Origin: Lentisphaerota bacterium
GTDB taxonomy: Bacteria; Verrucomicrobiota; Kiritimatiellia; Kiritimatiellales; Pontiellaceae
Reading direction: 5' to 3'
Length of the DNA: 37,768 bases
Assembly (NCBI GenBank): GCA_012729265.1
Contig: JAAYDL010000372.1
Location: 1 to 37,768 of the forward strand
The position numbers were made by a program, and so were the translations under genes. Within the stretch, counting starts at the first letter, position 1, and the number at the start of each line of letters is the position of its first letter. Below, piece by piece: positions 8,132 through 21,679 of the stretch. The notes beneath the pieces are model-generated. The model was not told the origin of the DNA. It worked only from the letters and a program-made list of their open reading frames with translations, and ran no database searches.

Positions 8132-9616
8132 TTATGCCCACTCTCGGGCGCGCTCGACGGCGCGGCGCCATTGGGTGAGTCGGGCTTCGGCTTCGTCCGT
8201 GCTGATTTGCGGCTCAAAGATGCGGTCAATTTGTCGGATGGCGGATATTTCTTCGAGAGAATCCCAGAATCCGACGGTGAGGCCGGCGAGGGCGGCGGCT
8301 CCGAAGGCGGTGGATTCGATCATCGCCGGACGCTCGACGGGAATCTGGAGCAGGTCGGCCTGAGTCTGCATCAGTAGGTTGTTGACGCAGGCCCCGCCGT
8401 CGACGCGCAGCTGTTTGATACGGGTTCCGAGATCGCGCTCCATGGCCCGGAGCAGTTCGACCGACTGGAAGCACATCGATTCCAGCGCGGCGCGGGCGAT
8501 GTGAGCTTTACCGGTTCCGCCGGTGAGGCCGATAATGGTTCCGCGGGCGAGGGGGTCCCAATAGGGCGCGCCGAGGCCCGAAAAGGCAGGAACCCAATAG
8601 ACGCCGCCATTATCGGGAACGGTTTGGGCGAGCGGCTCAATTTCGGCGGCGTTCTGGATGATTCCCAGTTTGTCGCGCAGCCAATGTATGGTGGCTCCCG
8701 CAGTGAATACGCTGCCCTCAAGGGCGTAGCAGGTTTCGTTCGGGCGTTGCCAGGCCATGGTGGTGAGGAGCTTGTTTTGCGATTCGGTCGGTGCGTCGCC
8801 GGTATTCATGAGCATGAAGCAGCCGGTGCCGTAGGTATTTTTGGCGGAGTTCGGTTGAAAACAGGCCTGCCCAAAGAGCGCCGCATGCTGATCTCCGGCA
8901 ACACCGGCAATGCGGCAACCGGACTGGCAGAGAAATTTATTGACTGATCCGTAGAGCGTGCCGGAAGGTTTAATTTCGGGCAGCAGACTGTGCGGAATTT
9001 CAAGAAACTGCAGCAGCTCGTCGTCCCACGTCAACGTATGAATGTTAAAAAGCAGCGTACGCGATGCGTTGGAGACATCGGTGGCATGCACTTCGCCTTT
9101 GGTGAGTTTCCACAGCAGCCAGGAATCGATGGTGCCGAAAGCCAGCTCGCCACGGTCGGCCTGTGCGCGTGCTCCGTTTACGTGGTCGAGCATCCATTTA
9201 ATCTTGGTGCCGGAAAAATAGGGGTCGAGATAGAGCCCGGTGGCTCGGTGAAAGCGAGGTTCCTTCCCTTCGTCTTTTAGTTTTCGGCATAGATCGGCGG
9301 TACGGCGGTCCTGCCAGACGATGGCGGGATAAATGGGTTCGCCGGTTTTTCGGTTCCAGAGAATGGTGGTTTCGCGCTGGTTGGTGATGCCGATCGCCTC
9401 AATGTCTTCAGTGTGCACGCCGGCTTGGTGCATGGCCAGATGAGCGGTTTTTTCCTGTGTTTTCCAGATTTCTTCCGGGTCGTGCTCGACCCATCCCGGA
9501 CGCGGATAGTGTTGCGTAATTTCCTGCTGTGCAACGGCACGCAATCCGCCCGAACGATCAAACAGGATCGCTCGGGAGCTGGTTGTTCCTTGATCCAATG
9601 CCAGAACGCATTTCAT
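8132..9616 (-). CDS. glpK: glycerol kinase
   Basis: Phosphorylates glycerol to glycerol-3-phosphate with ATP. The 494-aa FGGY-family protein has the family length. Visible motifs are the N-terminal ATP site [12 protein letters not shown], the glycerol-contacting QRETT and [45 protein letters not shown] and the C-terminal [17 protein letters not shown]. No glycerol facilitator or G3P dehydrogenase is adjacent; cysK converges on it and trkA diverges. The ATG has no obvious Shine-Dalgarno sequence. Confidence 0.95.
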   Translation of the reverse strand: MKCVLALDQGTTSSRAILFDRSGGLRAVAQQEITQHYPRPGWVEHDPEEIWKTQEKTAHLAMHQAGVHTEDIEAIGITNQRETTILWNRKTGEPIYPAIVWQDRRTADLCRKLKDEGKEPRFHRATGLYLDPYFSGTKIKWMLDHVNGARAQADRGELAFGTIDSWLLWKLTKGEVHATDVSNASRTLLFNIHTLTWDDELLQFLEIPHSLLPEIKPSGTLYGSVNKFLCQSGCRIAGVAGDQHAALFGQACFQPNSAKNTYGTGCFMLMNTGDAPTESQNKLLTTMAWQRPNETCYALEGSVFTAGATIHWLRDKLGIIQNAAEIEPLAQTVPDNGGVYWVPAFSGLGAPYWDPLARGTIIGLTGGTGKAHIARAALESMCFQSVELLRAMERDLGTRIKQLRVDGGACVNNLLMQTQADLLQIPVERPAMIESTAFGAAALAGLTVGFWDSLEEISAIRQIDRIFEPQISTDEAEARLTQWRRAVERAREWA

Positions 9617-9729
9617 GTGAGGGAGTATAGAACGGCATTCGTTTTGAAAAAGGATTTTTTTGGCAAATTGTTCAGTCAGAACAAAGGATTGAGTTAAGGC
9701 GCTGTAATGGATTGTTTTCCGGTTTTTTG

Positions 9730-9758
9730 TTGATAAAGTCTCTCCTTTAAATCATATA
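9730..9758 (+). promoter_or_regulatory. candidate trkA promoter
   Basis: TTGATA at 9730-9735 and CATATA at 9753-9758 have a 17-bp spacer, 27 bp before the trkA ATG. An alternative -10, TATACG two bases downstream, equals the -10 of the rrf2-cysK promoter. Confidence 0.4.
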
Positions 9759-9785
9759 CGACGCTTTTTCCGGGGGAAAACCTAC

Positions 9786-11129
9786 ATGCGGATTGTAATT
9801 CTTGGAGCAGGAAATGCCGGACGTCAGCTTGCACAGCGATTGTGTGAAGAGAAGCATTCGGTGGTGATGGTGGATGTCGATCCAGAGGCGTTGTCTCAAG
9901 CGGAGGCGGGGCTCGACATACTTACGCTGTGTGGTCAGGGAACGAATCCGACGGTGTTGGAGGCTGCGCAGGTTCATAAGTCGGATCTGTTGATTGCGGT
10001 CACCGATAACGACGAGGTCAATGTTTTGGCCTGCCTGTTGGCCAACGCGGCCGGCGTGAAGGGCAAAATTGCGCGCGTGACCAATCCCGATTTCCTGAAC
10101 GGTTCTACTCACTACGATCTACACGGAATGGGCATTGATCTGGTGATCAATCAGAAGCAGGAGTGCGCCCGCGAGGTGTACAACATGCTCAAGATTCCGG
10201 GAGCACTGGAGGTGTTTGATCTGTTTGCGGGCAAGGTGATGGTGGCCGGATTCCGTGTAACGTTGTCGAGTCCGCTGCTGGATCGCACGCCCGCGGAATG
10301 CGATCGGCTGGACCTCATTCAGCACGTTCGTGTGATTGCTGTTCGTCGGGGCGATGAATTGGTGATTCCGCACGGCGATACGCTGTTTAAGAAGCAGGAT
10401 GTGGTCTATTTGGTCGGTCAGCGCGAAGATATAACGAACTTTTTCAGCTGGGTGTGCCCGGATATTAAGCCCTTCGAGAAGGTGATTATTGCGGGCGGCG
10501 GCGATCTGGGGTTGATGCTGGCCCAGTTTATTGAAAATGAGGTCGATTGTGTGCTGTTGGAACGCGACGAAGAGCGCGCACGCTACTGTTCTGCGGCGCT
10601 GAATAAGACCCTGATTCTGCGGGCCGATGCGCTGATGGAGAGTACGCTGGATGAGTCGGGGATGAATGAGAATACGGCCTTTGTTGCGCTGACGGGGGAC
10701 GATGAAGGCAATATCATGAACTGCCTGATGGCACAGAAGAAAGGGGCCTCGTTTACGGCCACGCACATTACGCGAACCGATTTTATTCCGGTGGTCGAAC
10801 AGCTCTATCTGGTGAACCGTGTGGTGAGTCCTTATATTTCCACGACGAATGCGATTCTGCATTGGCTGCGCTCGAAGAAGGTGCATACGGCGTCGCTGCT
10901 GCATAATCTGCCCGGCGAGCTGCTCGACGTGATGATTGAAGAGGACGGAAAGCTTGCGGGTAAAAAAATTCGCGAAATCAAGCTTCCTTCCAAGGCGATC
11001 ATTGCTACGGTGCTTCGCGAGGGTGAGGTGTTGACGGCAACGGGCGATCTGATGTTGGTGCCGGGCGATCAAGTGCTTATTTTCTGCCATCCAACGGCGG
11101 TGAAGAAGATTCATGCCCGGCTTTTATGA
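9786..11129 (+). CDS. trkA: Trk potassium uptake system, NAD-binding subunit TrkA
   Basis: Peripheral gating subunit that binds NAD(H) and controls the TrkH channel at the inner face of the membrane. The 447-aa length fits the duplicated form, with two RCK units each made of an N and a C lobe. The first Rossmann motif is IVILGAGNAGRQLA at the start, with acidic VDVD. The second is VIIAGGGDLGLMLAQFIE near residue 237. TrkA_C-like lobes follow each one (DELVIPHGDTLFKKQDVVYLVG; GEVLTATGDLMLVPGDQVLIF). trkH follows 60 bp downstream on the same strand. Potassium uptake pairs naturally with the sucrose osmolyte genes in this window. Confidence 0.94.
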   Translation: MRIVILGAGNAGRQLAQRLCEEKHSVVMVDVDPEALSQAEAGLDILTLCGQGTNPTVLEAAQVHKSDLLIAVTDNDEVNVLACLLANAAGVKGKIARVTNPDFLNGSTHYDLHGMGIDLVINQKQECAREVYNMLKIPGALEVFDLFAGKVMVAGFRVTLSSPLLDRTPAECDRLDLIQHVRVIAVRRGDELVIPHGDTLFKKQDVVYLVGQREDITNFFSWVCPDIKPFEKVIIAGGGDLGLMLAQFIENEVDCVLLERDEERARYCSAALNKTLILRADALMESTLDESGMNENTAFVALTGDDEGNIMNCLMAQKKGASFTATHITRTDFIPVVEQLYLVNRVVSPYISTTNAILHWLRSKKVHTASLLHNLPGELLDVMIEEDGKLAGKKIREIKLPSKAIIATVLREGEVLTATGDLMLVPGDQVLIFCHPTAVKKIHARLL

Positions 11130-11189
11130 TCGAATATTGGTTGCTATTTAATGGATATTTAACTCCGTACGCATTGCCCTGAACGTATT

Positions 11190-12635
11190 ATGAACAAACG
11201 AGCCGTATTTCATTTGGTTGCATACATGACGCTGGTGATCGGTCTGGCGATGATCGGCTGTGCCGGAATTTCGTGGCTGTATGATGAGCCTTCGAATATT
11301 CGCTGGAGCCTGATTCAGTCGGGGTTGATCGCGGTGGTCAGTGCGGCGGGCATGGGTTGGTTCTCGCGCGGCGACATCAACCTTTCGCGACGAGACGGTT
11401 TCGGTGTGGTGACCTTTGGGTGGTTTTTTGCAACGCTCTTTGGATCGCTGCCCTATATATTTTCCGGCGTCATTCCGCATCCGGTTTCGGCCATGTTTGA
11501 GACGATGTCCGGGTTTACCACGACCGGGGCGTCGGTGTTGAGCAATCTGGAGGAAATACCGCACAGCATTCACTTTTGGCGTGCGCTGACGCACTGGTTC
11601 GGCGGCATGGGCGTATTGGTGCTTTGCGTGGCCATTCTTCCGTTCCTTGGCGTGGGCGGTATGCAGATTTATCGAGCAGAGATGCCGGGTCCCTCAAAGG
11701 ATCGGCTTACGCCGCGTATCACCACCACGGCCAAGCTGCTCTGGGGGGTTTATGCGCTGCTGACGCTGATCGAAGCGGTGCTGCTTAAATTGGCCGGCAT
11801 GAACTGGTTCGATGCATTCTGTCACGCCTTTGGCACGATATCGACCGGCGGGTTTTCAACGTACTCAGCTAGCGTTGGTCACTTTGGAACGCCCGTTCAT
11901 ATCATCATTATGGTCTTTATGTTTCTAGCCGGGATCAACTTTTCGCTGCACTATCACGCGCTCACCGGCAAGCCGGGGCACTATTTTAAAGATTCCGAGT
12001 TTCGCTTTTACTTTTTCTTTCTGATCGGCACGACCCTGTTTCTCACCTTCAATATCTGGAGCCACGACTGGGCCTCCTTTGGGCGCTGCCTCCGCGATGC
12101 CTCGTTCACGGCGACCTCGATTGTTACGACCACAGGCTTTTGTACGGCGGACTTTGATCAGTGGCCCAATGCATCGCGGCTGCTGTTGGTGCTGATGATG
12201 TTTGTCGGCGGCTGCGCGGGTTCAACCAGCGGGGGCATGAAAGTGATGCGCGTCTTCATTATGTTCAAGAAAATGGTGCGCGAGATGAAGCTCTTTATGC
12301 GCCCTTCGTCGGTGATACAGATGAAGCTGGGCGGCAAGCCGGTGGAGCAGGAAATTGTTTCGCACATCTCCGCGTTTTTCGGGATCTTTGTGCTGATCTT
12401 TGCTCTCGGTTCATTTGTGATGACCTTCTTTACGCCCGATCTTGAAACGGCGGCCACCTCCGTAATTGCCACGCTCGGCAATATTGGTCCGGGGCTCAAT
12501 GCGGTCGGTGCGACGCAGAATTATGCAGCGATTGCGCCGGCGGGGCAGGGGCTGTTGACCTTTTTTATGCTGCTCGGTCGCCTAGAACTCTACACCGTGC
12601 TGATCCTTTTCCTTCCCAGCTTCTGGAAAAAATAG
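11190..12635 (+). CDS. trkH: Trk potassium uptake channel TrkH
   Basis: Integral membrane potassium-conducting subunit, 481 aa, with about ten hydrophobic segments as expected for the TrkH/KtrB superfamily. The four pore-loop regions are recognisable: TTTGASVL, TISTGGFSTYSASVG, TTTGFCTADF and TLGNIGPGLNAVG. A glycine ends the selectivity filter in each repeat. GGCAGSTSGGMKVMR before the last pore loop is typical. It follows trkA, which would gate it. No strong ribosome site precedes the ATG, so translation may depend on trkA. Confidence 0.94.
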   Translation: MNKRAVFHLVAYMTLVIGLAMIGCAGISWLYDEPSNIRWSLIQSGLIAVVSAAGMGWFSRGDINLSRRDGFGVVTFGWFFATLFGSLPYIFSGVIPHPVSAMFETMSGFTTTGASVLSNLEEIPHSIHFWRALTHWFGGMGVLVLCVAILPFLGVGGMQIYRAEMPGPSKDRLTPRITTTAKLLWGVYALLTLIEAVLLKLAGMNWFDAFCHAFGTISTGGFSTYSASVGHFGTPVHIIIMVFMFLAGINFSLHYHALTGKPGHYFKDSEFRFYFFFLIGTTLFLTFNIWSHDWASFGRCLRDASFTATSIVTTTGFCTADFDQWPNASRLLLVLMMFVGGCAGSTSGGMKVMRVFIMFKKMVREMKLFMRPSSVIQMKLGGKPVEQEIVSHISAFFGIFVLIFALGSFVMTFFTPDLETAATSVIATLGNIGPGLNAVGATQNYAAIAPAGQGLLTFFMLLGRLELYTVLILFLPSFWKK

Positions 12636-12880
12636 GCCGACATCCCGTGCTCGACCGATTTTTCGGCAATTTGGCTGGCCGAAATGAGCTTCATTCGACG
12701 CTTACTTTCAACAACGTGCTTAGTTGTATAAAAGAAAGAGCTGAATGGTAAAGGTGTCGAATGGTGGCCGGATTGTCGCTGTTGTCGTTCTGATGCAATT
12801 TGCTGCGATGCTGTTTCGAGATGTGCCGCAACTTTTCCCATCGGGAATGGGTTGAAATCGACTGAAGAGATATCGTTTTC
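12636..12880. other. spacer between trkH and the GH95 gene
   Basis: A 245-bp stretch without a convincing gene. Short open frames on the minus strand do not resemble proteins and lack ribosome sites. It presumably holds the promoter of the glycosidase genes, but I cannot define -35/-10 elements with confidence. Confidence 0.5.
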
Positions 12881-15355
12881 ATGATCCTGTTAGATTTTAA
12901 AAACAGACGATTCGATTGGGGGTTTGGAAAGCCAATGTCCGGCCCTATGGTGGTTTTCTTCCTGATGATGTGTTCCATGCTGCCTGGGGTTGTCCAGGCG
13001 CAATCGAAAAACACCTTGTGGTATAATCGTCCCGCCGAATATTTCGAGGAGGCGCTGGTGCTGGGTAATGGCAAGGCCGGAGCGACGGTTTTTGGCGGCG
13101 TCGGGTCGGACAAGATCTTCCTGAATGATGCGACGCTTTGGAGCGGCGAGCCGGTCGATCCATACATGAACCCAGAGGCCTATACGAACATACCTGCAAT
13201 TCGTGAGGCGCTGGGCAACGAGGATTATCGAACAGCTGAACGCCTGAACAGGAAGGTTGAAGGAAAGTTTTCCCAATCCTACGCGCCTTTAGGAACCCTG
13301 TTTATCCAGTTTGATCATCAGGATGGTTTTGAAAACTATCGCCGGGAACTCGATATCGCAAACGCCATTGCCACGGTCAGCTATGACGGGGATGACGCAA
13401 CTTTTACCCGTGAATACTTTGTTTCGCATCCGGACCAGATCATGGCGGTGAAGCTTTCGGCCAGCAGGAAGGATTCGCTCAGCTTCAGGGTGCGGTTCGA
13501 GAGCGAACTCAAGTATTCGACTTCGGGACAGGATCATATCCTGCGAGTCGATGGCTATGCGCCGTATCACGCGGAACCCGACTATCGGGGAAACATGCCC
13601 AATGCGGTTCGTTTTGATGAGGACCGGGGAACCCGCTTTTCCACGTATGCAACGCTCCAGACCGACGGCGGGCAGGTTGCTGTTTCCAACGGAGCGTTGA
13701 GCGTGACCGGAGCCGACGAGGCGATCCTGTATGTTTCGATGGCGACCAGCTTTAACGGGTTCGACAAGGATCCGGCCAAGGAGGGATTGGACAATCGAGC
13801 CATGGCCTCCAGGCAGTTGGCGGATGCGTCCAGCCTGGCGTATGAACAACTCAAGCAGCGGCATCTCGCTGACTACCAAGCCTTCTTCAGCCGGGTGGAA
13901 TTGGATCTGGGAGAAACATCTGCTCCCGACGTGCCGACCGATGAGCGGCTGAAGCGGTATACGCAGGGGGCCGAGGACAAGAATCTGGAAATCCTTTATT
14001 TCCAGTATGGCCGCTATCTGTTGATTTCAAGCTCTCGGACCGATGGGGTGCCGGCCAATTTACAGGGGATTTGGAACCCGTATATGCGTCCGCCTTGGAG
14101 CTGCAACTACACGATGAACATCAACGTGGAGGAAAACTATTGGCTGGCCGAATGCGCCAACCTTGCCGAGATGCACCAACCATTCCTGACGTTTATCGGG
14201 AACCTTGCGGAAACTGGCAAGGTCACGGCGAAGACCTTCTACGGCGTGGGTCAGGGTTGGGCGGCTTGCCACAACTCCGACATCTGGGCCATGAGCAATC
14301 CCGTGGGCGATTTCGGGCAGGGCGATCCGGCGTGGGCGTGCTGGAACATGAGCGGGACTTGGGTGGTGACCCATCTCTGGGACCATTATCTCTATTCAGG
14401 GGATCGGGATTTTTTGAGGGAGTATGCCTATCCGCTGATGAAGGGCGCCGCGGAGTTTTGCCTAGGCTGGCTCGTGAAGGATAAGCAGGGATTTTTGGTG
14501 ACATCGCCGTCCACGTCGCCGGAAAACTATTTCATCGCCCCCGATGGATTCAGGGGCGCGACGCTGTATGGCGGCACGGCCGACCTGGCCATGATCCGTG
14601 AATGCTTCCAGCAAACGATCGAAGCCTCCAAGGAGCTGGATGTGGATGCTGGATTCAGAAGCTCTTTGCAGTCGGCGTTGGACCAGTTGTATCCCTACCA
14701 GATCGGAGCGGGCGGCCATTTGCAGGAATGGTATTACGATTGGAAGGATGCCGATCCGCAGCACCGCCATCAGACCCACTTGTATGGATTGTATCCCGGC
14801 CGGCAGATTACGCCGGATCGGACGCCGGATCTGGCGACCGCGGCGCGGAAGACGCTGGAGATCAAGGGGGATAAATCCACGGGGTGGTCCACCGGCTGGC
14901 GCATCAACCTTTGGGCGCGTCTGCACGATGGCGAGCGGGCCTACAAAATCCTTCGGCAATTGCTGACCTATGTTGAACCCGACGGCGCGAGAAATATTAA
15001 TTACACCGGTGGTGGCGGAACCTATCCCAACCTGTTCGATGCGCATCCGCCGTTCCAGATCGACGGCAATTTTGGCGGGGCCGCCGGCGTGGTGGAAATG
15101 CTTTTGCAGTCCAACGATGAAAGGGTTTCTCTCCTGCCCGCGTTGCCCGATTCGTGGGAAACCGGTTCGGTTTCAGGGATCTGCGCGCGCGGCGGTTTTG
15201 AGATATCCATGAACTGGAAAGATGGAAAGCTCGTGGATGTCTCTGTCTTGTCGCGAGCCGGGAACGATCTGGTGCTGGAATATGGCGGGAAGGTAGTGAA
15301 TCTGGAAACGGAAAAAGGTAAAACCTATGCGTTTGATGCGTCGCTGCAACGATGA
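12881..15355 (+). CDS. GH95 family glycoside hydrolase (alpha-L-fucosidase type), secreted
   Basis: An 824-aa inverting exo-glycosidase of family GH95 (1,2-alpha-L-fucosidase, or alpha-L-galactosidase). It has the N-terminal beta domain (LWYNRPAEYFEEALVLGNGKAGATVFGG, NDATLWSG) and the (alpha/alpha)6 barrel. The catalytic set is present: the paired Asn N413/N415 (MNINVEENYW), the acid E548 in STSPENY and D728 in FQIDGNFGG. A signal peptide is visible (VVFFLMMCSMLPGVVQAQ). The start may be the ATG at 12935, which gives a more compact signal sequence. A GH2 enzyme follows 33-42 bp downstream, so a fucosylated galactoside is the likely substrate. The exact sugar (fucose or L-galactose) cannot be read from sequence. 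Confidence 0.93.
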   Translation: MILLDFKNRRFDWGFGKPMSGPMVVFFLMMCSMLPGVVQAQSKNTLWYNRPAEYFEEALVLGNGKAGATVFGGVGSDKIFLNDATLWSGEPVDPYMNPEAYTNIPAIREALGNEDYRTAERLNRKVEGKFSQSYAPLGTLFIQFDHQDGFENYRRELDIANAIATVSYDGDDATFTREYFVSHPDQIMAVKLSASRKDSLSFRVRFESELKYSTSGQDHILRVDGYAPYHAEPDYRGNMPNAVRFDEDRGTRFSTYATLQTDGGQVAVSNGALSVTGADEAILYVSMATSFNGFDKDPAKEGLDNRAMASRQLADASSLAYEQLKQRHLADYQAFFSRVELDLGETSAPDVPTDERLKRYTQGAEDKNLEILYFQYGRYLLISSSRTDGVPANLQGIWNPYMRPPWSCNYTMNINVEENYWLAECANLAEMHQPFLTFIGNLAETGKVTAKTFYGVGQGWAACHNSDIWAMSNPVGDFGQGDPAWACWNMSGTWVVTHLWDHYLYSGDRDFLREYAYPLMKGAAEFCLGWLVKDKQGFLVTSPSTSPENYFIAPDGFRGATLYGGTADLAMIRECFQQTIEASKELDVDAGFRSSLQSALDQLYPYQIGAGGHLQEWYYDWKDADPQHRHQTHLYGLYPGRQITPDRTPDLATAARKTLEIKGDKSTGWSTGWRINLWARLHDGERAYKILRQLLTYVEPDGARNINYTGGGGTYPNLFDAHPPFQIDGNFGGAAGVVEMLLQSNDERVSLLPALPDSWETGSVSGICARGGFEISMNWKDGKLVDVSVLSRAGNDLVLEYGGKVVNLETEKGKTYAFDASLQR

Positions 15356-15373
15356 ATGGGAACGTGTTGATGA

Positions 15374-19327
<3,954 letters not shown>

Positions 19328-19345
19328 CCGTCTGACGTGACCACA

Positions 19346-19374
19346 AAAAAACCGCCATATTGATGGCGGTTTTT
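19346..19374. terminator. bidirectional terminator between GH2 gene and glyS
   Basis: ACCGCCAT-ATTG-ATGGCGGT is an 8-bp perfect stem, flanked by an A-run on the left and TTTT on the right. It would act as an intrinsic terminator in both directions. It lies between the convergent GH2 gene and glyS. Confidence 0.85.
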
Positions 19375-19388
19375 ATGTGTTTACCGTT

Positions 19389-19427
19389 GCCGCCAAGATG
19401 GCGGCGAACGTAGCGCAGGCATCCTGC
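19389..19427. repeat. AAGAT-loop hairpin repeat next to the glyS stop
   Basis: GCCGCC-AAGAT-GGCGGC (19389-19405) is a perfect 6-bp stem with the same loop as copies at 30809 and in the 1-114 array. It is followed by GTAGCGCAGGC, a word shared with the 159 and 22949 repeats, and by a small GCAGG/CCTGC dyad. It ends at the glyS stop codon. Confidence 0.75.
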
Positions 19428-20975
19428 CTAAAAGTCGACGATGTTGGAAATGTAGCTGTCCAATTCGTCGATCGAGAGGCGGACCTGCTCCATGCTGTCA
19501 CGGTCGCGGACGGTGACGCAGTTGTCTTTCTCGATGGTTTCGAAATCGACGGTCACGCACAACGGCGTTCCGATTTCGTCCTGCCGACGGTAGCGGCGTC
19601 CGATGGCGCCGTTCTGGTCGTAGAAGCACTTCCAGCGCTTGGAAAGCCGTTCGAAAAGACCGCGGGCTTTGGCCACCAGTTCTTCATTGTTTTTAACCAG
19701 CGGAAGTACCGCCACTTTGTACGGCGCAATGCAGGGCGCAAAGCGCATGACGGTGCGGACTTCGTAGCCTTCCGGTGCGCGTTTTGCACCGACTTCAGCG
19801 GTGAGCACCTCGCCGCCGTTCTTGGGAATCCACTCTTCGCGATAGGCTTCGCAGAGCAGCGCGAGCGCAATGCGGTCGACCCCGGCGGAGGGTTCGACGA
19901 CGTGCGGAATAAAGTGCTCCTTCGTCTCTTCGTCGAAATATTCCATCGACTTGCCGCTGGCGTTCTGGTGCTGCGTGAGGTCGAAGTTGCCGCGGGCGGC
20001 GATGCCTTCGAGCTCCTGCGTGCCGAAGGGGAAGTCGTACAGAATATCGGTGCAGGCGGAGGCATAGTGGGCGAGGGCCTCGGCGGAATGGATGTCGCGG
20101 TGCATGCGGCCTTCGGGCAAGCCGACCTTTTCATACCATTTCAGGCGTTCAGTGACCCAGTATTCGTGCTGCTCGGCGTCGGTGCCGGGCTTGATAAAAT
20201 ATTCCAGCTCCATCTGTTCAAACTCGCGGGACCGGAACGTATAGTTGCGCGGATTGATTTCGTTGCGGAACGCCTTGCCGATCTGCGCGATCCCGAAGGG
20301 AACCTTGTTGCGGATCGTGGAGCAGACGTTGCTGAACTGCGCAAAAATACCTTGTGCGGTTTCGGGGCGAAGGTAGGCCACGTTGGAGCTCTCTTCAACC
20401 GGTCCGACGTAGGTTTTAAACATCAGGTTAAACGCGCGCGGCTCGGTGAGCGTGCCGGGCTCGTTGGTGTCGGGGCCGACGAGCTTGCTGTAGCGATCAA
20501 GCGGAATGTCGAGCAGAGCGACGGTCTCGTAGTCGTCCATCAGGGCGCTTCCGTTGGTCAGCTTTTTTGCCTTTTTCAAGCTCGCGGCGGGCTCGGTTCC
20601 TTCGTGGAAAGCAAACATGAGGGCGTCGGCATCGGTCTTGTGTTTGAACACCACGATCTGGTCGGCGCGGTAGCGGCCCTTCGTCTCGCGGCAATCGAGC
20701 ATCGGGTCTTTAAAGTTGCCGACGTGGCCGGAGGCTTCCCAAACGCGCGGGTGCATGATGATGGCGCTGTCGAGGCCGACAATGTCCTCGCGCAGTTGCG
20801 TCATTGACTTCCACCAGCAGGCTTTAATGTTGCGCTTCAGCTCGACGCCGAGCGGGCCGTAGTCCCAAAAGCCGTTGATGCCGCCGTAGATTTCCGAAGT
20901 TTGGAAGATAAAACCACGCCGCTTGCAAAGGCTCACAAGGGCGTCCATTGTTACGTGATAATCGTTCGCTTTCAT
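19428..20975 (-). CDS. glyS: glycyl-tRNA synthetase (single-chain alpha2 type)
   Basis: Charges tRNA-Gly. The 515-aa class II enzyme is of the single-chain homodimeric type found in some bacteria, archaea and eukaryotes, not the alpha2beta2 type. It shows the N-terminal FIFQTSEIYGGINGFWDYGPLG, motif 2 (GKAFRNEINPRNYTFRSREFEQMELEYF), motif 3 (PHVVEPSAGVDRIALALL) and a C-terminal anticodon domain (FAPCIAPYKVAVLPL, YRRQDEIGTPLCVTVD). The open frame continues to a TTG at 21014. I chose the ATG at 20975, and another ATG at residue 10 (MDALV) is also possible. No clear Shine-Dalgarno sequence marks any of them. Confidence 0.95.
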   Translation of the reverse strand: MKANDYHVTMDALVSLCKRRGFIFQTSEIYGGINGFWDYGPLGVELKRNIKACWWKSMTQLREDIVGLDSAIIMHPRVWEASGHVGNFKDPMLDCRETKGRYRADQIVVFKHKTDADALMFAFHEGTEPAASLKKAKKLTNGSALMDDYETVALLDIPLDRYSKLVGPDTNEPGTLTEPRAFNLMFKTYVGPVEESSNVAYLRPETAQGIFAQFSNVCSTIRNKVPFGIAQIGKAFRNEINPRNYTFRSREFEQMELEYFIKPGTDAEQHEYWVTERLKWYEKVGLPEGRMHRDIHSAEALAHYASACTDILYDFPFGTQELEGIAARGNFDLTQHQNASGKSMEYFDEETKEHFIPHVVEPSAGVDRIALALLCEAYREEWIPKNGGEVLTAEVGAKRAPEGYEVRTVMRFAPCIAPYKVAVLPLVKNNEELVAKARGLFERLSKRWKCFYDQNGAIGRRYRRQDEIGTPLCVTVDFETIEKDNCVTVRDRDSMEQVRLSIDELDSYISNIVDF

Positions 20976-21447
20976 AAGGCGGGTGAGAATGCCCAAGCCC
21001 CTATACCGGGTCAAGAATGAAGGGGGAAAATGATGCGCGGCGGATAGGGCGCAGTGTTCCAGCTCGCCGCAATTCGCGAAGCAAACGCTTGAGGGGCTCG
21101 GGGGACTTAGTTTATTGCGGATCGTTGGGGGTAATGCCCCTCAGCTTGCTTCGAACAATTGTAGGGCTGGAATGGTCGTAGACCTTCCGCCGTGGCTGCG
21201 AACAATTGTAGGGCTGGAATGGTCGTAGACCTTCCAGCCGTGGCGGGAAGGCTTTCAGCCGTTCCAGCCCTACAATGATTAGATACCCGCTGCAATCAGC
21301 GGAGAGATTTATTAAAGGCAGCTGGAGGGCACCTGAATAATTTTTTCGGTGAGCATTTTGTCACCCGATGCTCGGATTAACCTGTAAAATTCGTCCGAGC
21401 CAAACGATATATTCATGTTTATGAGCGGTTTTCGCGGCGGAGCCGCC
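20976..21447. other. spacer between glyS and the DUF2164 gene
   Basis: A stretch of about 470 bp with no convincing gene. It holds the tandem and inverted GGGCTGGAA repeats at 21152-21277 and a short minus-strand open frame (34 codons from 21416) without a ribosome site. It must also contain the glyS promoter; TTGACCC at 21008-21014 (minus strand) is a possible -35. Confidence 0.5.
21152..21277. repeat. 47-bp tandem repeat plus inverted arm
   Basis: Two direct copies with a 47-bp period start at 21152 and 21199, each beginning CGAACAATTGTAGGGCTGG. The second is followed by an inverted segment in which TTCCAGCCCTACAA (21262-21275) is the exact complement of TTGTAGGGCTGGAA in each copy. Inside the second copy, GGCTGGAA and TTCCAGCC also pair. 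Several alternative hairpins are therefore possible. Confidence 0.85.
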
Positions 21448-21675
21448 TCACTCTTTGCGGTAGATGGCGTCAAGGTCGTCGATCTGTTTAAGCAAAAACT
21501 GCTGCACGTCTTCGAGCGCCATGTTGTAAATGGCGGGGGCCACTTTTTCGATGAAGGCGTCGAGAATCTGCTCTGCGCGGAAGGTGCTGATCTCTTCGTC
21601 AAAGTCGTTGAAGTAGAGTTCAGTAATGGTCCGGCAGAGCTGCGCCTTCTGCTCTTCTTTGAGTTCGATTTTCAT
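21448..21675 (-). CDS. DUF2164 family protein
   Basis: A 75-aa soluble protein matching the general pattern of DUF2164: an N-terminal ELKEEQKAQLCRTI, an acidic middle with EEISTFRAEQILDAFIEKVAPAIYNMAL, and a C-terminal helix of the form QFLLKQIDDLDAIY. The function of the family is unknown. I chose the ATG at 21675, which lies 4 nt after the dehydrogenase stop, rather than the TTG at 21693 inside that gene. The spacing implies cotranscription with the LDH2-type dehydrogenase. Confidence 0.75.
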   Translation of the reverse strand: MKIELKEEQKAQLCRTITELYFNDFDEEISTFRAEQILDAFIEKVAPAIYNMALEDVQQFLLKQIDDLDAIYRKE

Positions 21676-21679
21676 GGAA

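Noticed and set aside
10119-11114. 331-codon minus-strand open frame opposite trkA
   Set aside because: His/Arg/Gln-rich, with no family features. trkA on the plus strand is clear.
19377-20807. 476-codon plus-strand open frame opposite glyS
   Set aside because: glyS on the other strand has all the class II synthetase motifs. The plus frame is a shadow and also runs through the hairpin repeat at 19389.
21315-21416. 34-codon minus-strand open frame (MNISFGSDEFYRLIRAS at the start)
   Set aside because: Protein-like composition but very short, no ribosome site, and no homologue I recognise. Not strong enough to call a gene.
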